Source: CALZKI01 sp045124055
GTDB lineage: Bacteria > Bacillota > Clostridia > Lachnospirales > Lachnospiraceae
DNA: 63,592 nucleotides
Reading direction: 5' to 3'
NCBI GenBank assembly: GCA_045124055.1
Contig: JBGVKZ010000012.1
Span: 1 to 63,592 of the forward strand
Shown here: positions 61,999 through 63,592 of the stretch, in pieces
How the letters are laid out: each line of letters begins with the position of its first letter
Position numbering within the stretch: position 1 is the first letter of the stretch
Notes under the pieces: model-generated
Database searches by the model: none
Told to the model about the DNA's origin: nothing
Seen by the model: only the letters and a program-made list of their open reading frames with translations
Position numbers and translations under genes: made by a program

Positions 61999-63453
61999 CT
62001 AAGAACAGACAGCGGCTTCGCCGTTTTGCAGGTTTAAGATAGTTTGTTGTCCAAGGAAGATGAGTAACTGCCATTTGCCCGGCATGTTATCGGCATTATC
62101 AAGCATATCGATTTTGTTGAGGACTTGATATTTCACATGCTTATGTGGTCGCAGGAAGTTGTAATAAGCAACCCACAGCGCTAAGTTGTAGTTGGCACCA
62201 TCGTAATTATCGAAGCCGTTAGTAGGGCGGTAAGATTGCTTGTAAGTACGGTTTAATCGCTCAATCATCTGTTTGTAAGGACGAAATTCTTTCGATACTG
62301 CATCATCATTAGTTAGTCCGATTACCTGTGTGATGTCGAAGCAGAAGGTGTCTTTGAATTTCTTGGCAAATTCCATGGCAGCTAATGGATAAGCACTGTA
62401 TCCGTCAGCGATGAACTTGAAGTTTTTTGGTAATTCCTTAAAGTGCCGGAAAGCCATTCTCATAGCAAGAATACAGGGACCAACACTGCGGTTGTCAGAT
62501 ACCTGATATCCGATGATGGAACGGGAAGCGGCATCCATAATGAACCAGATGTATGCTTTGATACCTTTGACTTTGATGTAAGTTTCGTCGGCAGTAAATA
62601 CTTTACCTGGTTTGTAATCGTAATTATCAACAAAAGGTTTGATACAGATGGCTGCTGTTTTGCAGTAGTTAGCTATCTGTTGATGGGAAATGCTGATGTT
62701 ATAAAGGTCTCTCAGAGCCTGTGAAGTCTTTCTTAAGGATAATCCAAGGTTGATGTGCAGTGTCAGACAGAGTGACATCACATGGGCATTGTGTTTGGAG
62801 AATTTCAAAGAGGAAGCATTTTTTGGAAGCGAATTTAAATCCATGGCAAAGAAATCTACAGTGAATTCACGGTAGATGTAATGAAGTTTATATTTGTTTT
62901 TGCCATAATCCTCGTCCAAATCCTTTTGTTCCACCTTTTTTAGGTTGTGGAGATAGTAAGGACATTTTGTATTTACACATTTATGGACACGAAAGAATTT
63001 ACGGTCTTTCTTGGCAACCAGAGTGTTACCACAATGAGGACAGGTAAGTCTGAATGGCGTCGTAACAACTTCGCCAGAACAGAAGGTTTGACCACAGACT
63101 TTGCACTGGTACTGACCGTTACCGCCGTTGTTGTCATAGATGTAGTGATGTGGAGCACCACATAGAGGACATATGGTATCTTCGGGAATGGATTTACCAT
63201 TGCGACGCTGAACAGGTTTAACGGGTTTGCCATACTTCCACTGATAGTATTCAAGAAGGAACTGCCAATCCTGCTTGATAAAAGTTTTCATGACAGGAAG
63301 CTTGTCAATTTTGAATTTCTGATACTTAGGAGAGTGAGAATCGTCGAAAGCCCACTGCTTGAGAGGAATATATCTGCAAATAAAATTTAAAAGCCAGCAA
63401 ATTTGTTTATGTTGGTATTGAATGAATTGAAGTAAATAAAGTATAATGTTCAT
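61999..63453 (-). CDS. DDE transposase with zinc-ribbon N-terminus (IS6/IS240-like catalytic core)
   Basis: About 484 residues. After a hydrophobic-basic N-terminus come zinc-ribbon pairs: CPLCGAPHHY...CKVCGQTFC, CPHCGNTL and CVNTKCPYY. A helix-turn-helix region (GLSLRKTSQALRDLYNISISHQQI) precedes the catalytic core, with acidic residues in FTADETYIKVKG, FIADGYSAYP and QMIERLNRTYKQSYRP, the order of DDE enzymes of the IS6/IS240 type. The ATG at 63453 has AAAGGA 10 bases upstream. The frame is intact, so the element may be active. Confidence 0.85.
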   Translation of the reverse strand: MNIILYLLQFIQYQHKQICWLLNFICRYIPLKQWAFDDSHSPKYQKFKIDKLPVMKTFIKQDWQFLLEYYQWKYGKPVKPVQRRNGKSIPEDTICPLCGAPHHYIYDNNGGNGQYQCKVCGQTFCSGEVVTTPFRLTCPHCGNTLVAKKDRKFFRVHKCVNTKCPYYLHNLKKVEQKDLDEDYGKNKYKLHYIYREFTVDFFAMDLNSLPKNASSLKFSKHNAHVMSLCLTLHINLGLSLRKTSQALRDLYNISISHQQIANYCKTAAICIKPFVDNYDYKPGKVFTADETYIKVKGIKAYIWFIMDAASRSIIGYQVSDNRSVGPCILAMRMAFRHFKELPKNFKFIADGYSAYPLAAMEFAKKFKDTFCFDITQVIGLTNDDAVSKEFRPYKQMIERLNRTYKQSYRPTNGFDNYDGANYNLALWVAYYNFLRPHKHVKYQVLNKIDMLDNADNMPGKWQLLIFLGQQTILNLQNGEAAVCS

Positions 63454-63524
63454 GAGCAATGTTTCCTTTGTTGGTAATGGTTTGTGGTGAATTCATTATA
63501 CTTCAAAAAGGGAGGTCATTGCTC
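63454..63524 (-). promoter_or_regulatory. Inverted repeat around the transposase RBS and a TATAAT box
   Basis: GAGCAATG (63454-63461), directly against the start codon, is complementary to CATTGCTC (63517-63524). A TATAAT -10 box for the gene lies between them, at about 63500-63495 on the minus strand. Transcripts from outside would fold over the ribosome site, while those from the internal promoter would lack the distal arm, a known way to limit transposition. Confidence 0.45.
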
Positions 63525-63592
63525 TTTTTATTTGCAAACTCCCGAAAATAAAGGTTTTTAAATAAAAAATAGGTAGTAAATTTGACACTACC

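Larger units (their letters stand above)
61737..63592 (-). mobile_element. Insertion sequence with DDE transposase and 13-bp terminal inverted repeats
   Basis: GATAGTGTCAAAT at 61737-61749 matches, with one mismatch, the reverse complement of the last 13 bases of the window (ATTTGACACTACC, 63580-63592). These ends enclose one transposase gene on the minus strand, giving an element of about 1856 bp. It appears to end exactly at the window edge, so the target duplication cannot be checked. Non-coding parts carry strong hairpins. Confidence 0.8.

Overview
The window reads as low-GC Gram-positive DNA, most likely from an anaerobic Clostridia of the Lachnospiraceae type. The grounds are AT-rich codons, strong GGAGG ribosome binding sites, a Stk/Stp (PrkC/PrpC) signalling pair, HemZ, a TIGR04086-type membrane protein next to a fused SecDF, a MurE with the DNPR motif of meso-diaminopimelate-adding enzymes, and mobile genes (DUF5688, DUF6033, LPD16-like) that I associate with Lachnospiraceae conjugative elements. 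The genus cannot be fixed from sequence alone.

Positions 1-8617 hold a hairpin cluster at the left edge, then an accessory operon: a DUF3089 lipoprotein, a stand-alone condensation-like acyltransferase (HHxxxDG), a GAF-ABC ATPase fusion, a large FtsX-type permease and a second condensation-like paralogue. A separately promoted degenerate GGDEF protein follows. Positions 8716-38506 are housekeeping: groES-groEL; apt-rsh-MBL hydrolase-hemZ-hisS-aspS-phosphopantetheinyl transferase; an antisense Thr-rich membrane miniprotein; an amidase; a CorC/HlyC-type protein; TIGR04086-secDF-recJ-murE-priA-def-fmt-Zn peptidase-rsmB-rlmN-prpC-prkC-rsgA. Many genes overlap or nearly touch, as in long operons.

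After rsgA the character changes. A ribosome binding site followed by an 8-codon open reading frame, then an 11-bp tandem repeat, suggests the left junction of an integrated island that continues past the right edge. The island holds: (a) a three-gene cassette of HEXXH metalloprotease-like, PD-(D/E)XK nuclease-like and CxxC/HNH-like proteins (38888-42769); (b) a strongly structured non-coding segment (about 43133-43329); (c) a mobilisation module of DUF5688, a Cys-rich protein, a 31-codon micro-ORF, a small membrane protein, a relaxase, SSB and an LPD16-like/nucleotidyltransferase protein; (d) a small HTH gene under an operator-bearing promoter; (e) a two-gene unit of an MBL-fold hydrolase and a protein of about 2065 residues with a trypsin-like protease, TPR-like helices and a possible PIN-like nuclease, the best candidate for an undescribed conflict system; (f) a LytTR two-component system, a DUF6033 operon and an uncharacterised protein, linked by three direct-repeat sites of 21-22 bp period; and (g) an insertion sequence with a DDE transposase reaching the right edge.

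No integrase, coupling protein or type IV secretion genes are visible, so only part of the island is present. No tRNA, rRNA or CRISPR array was seen.
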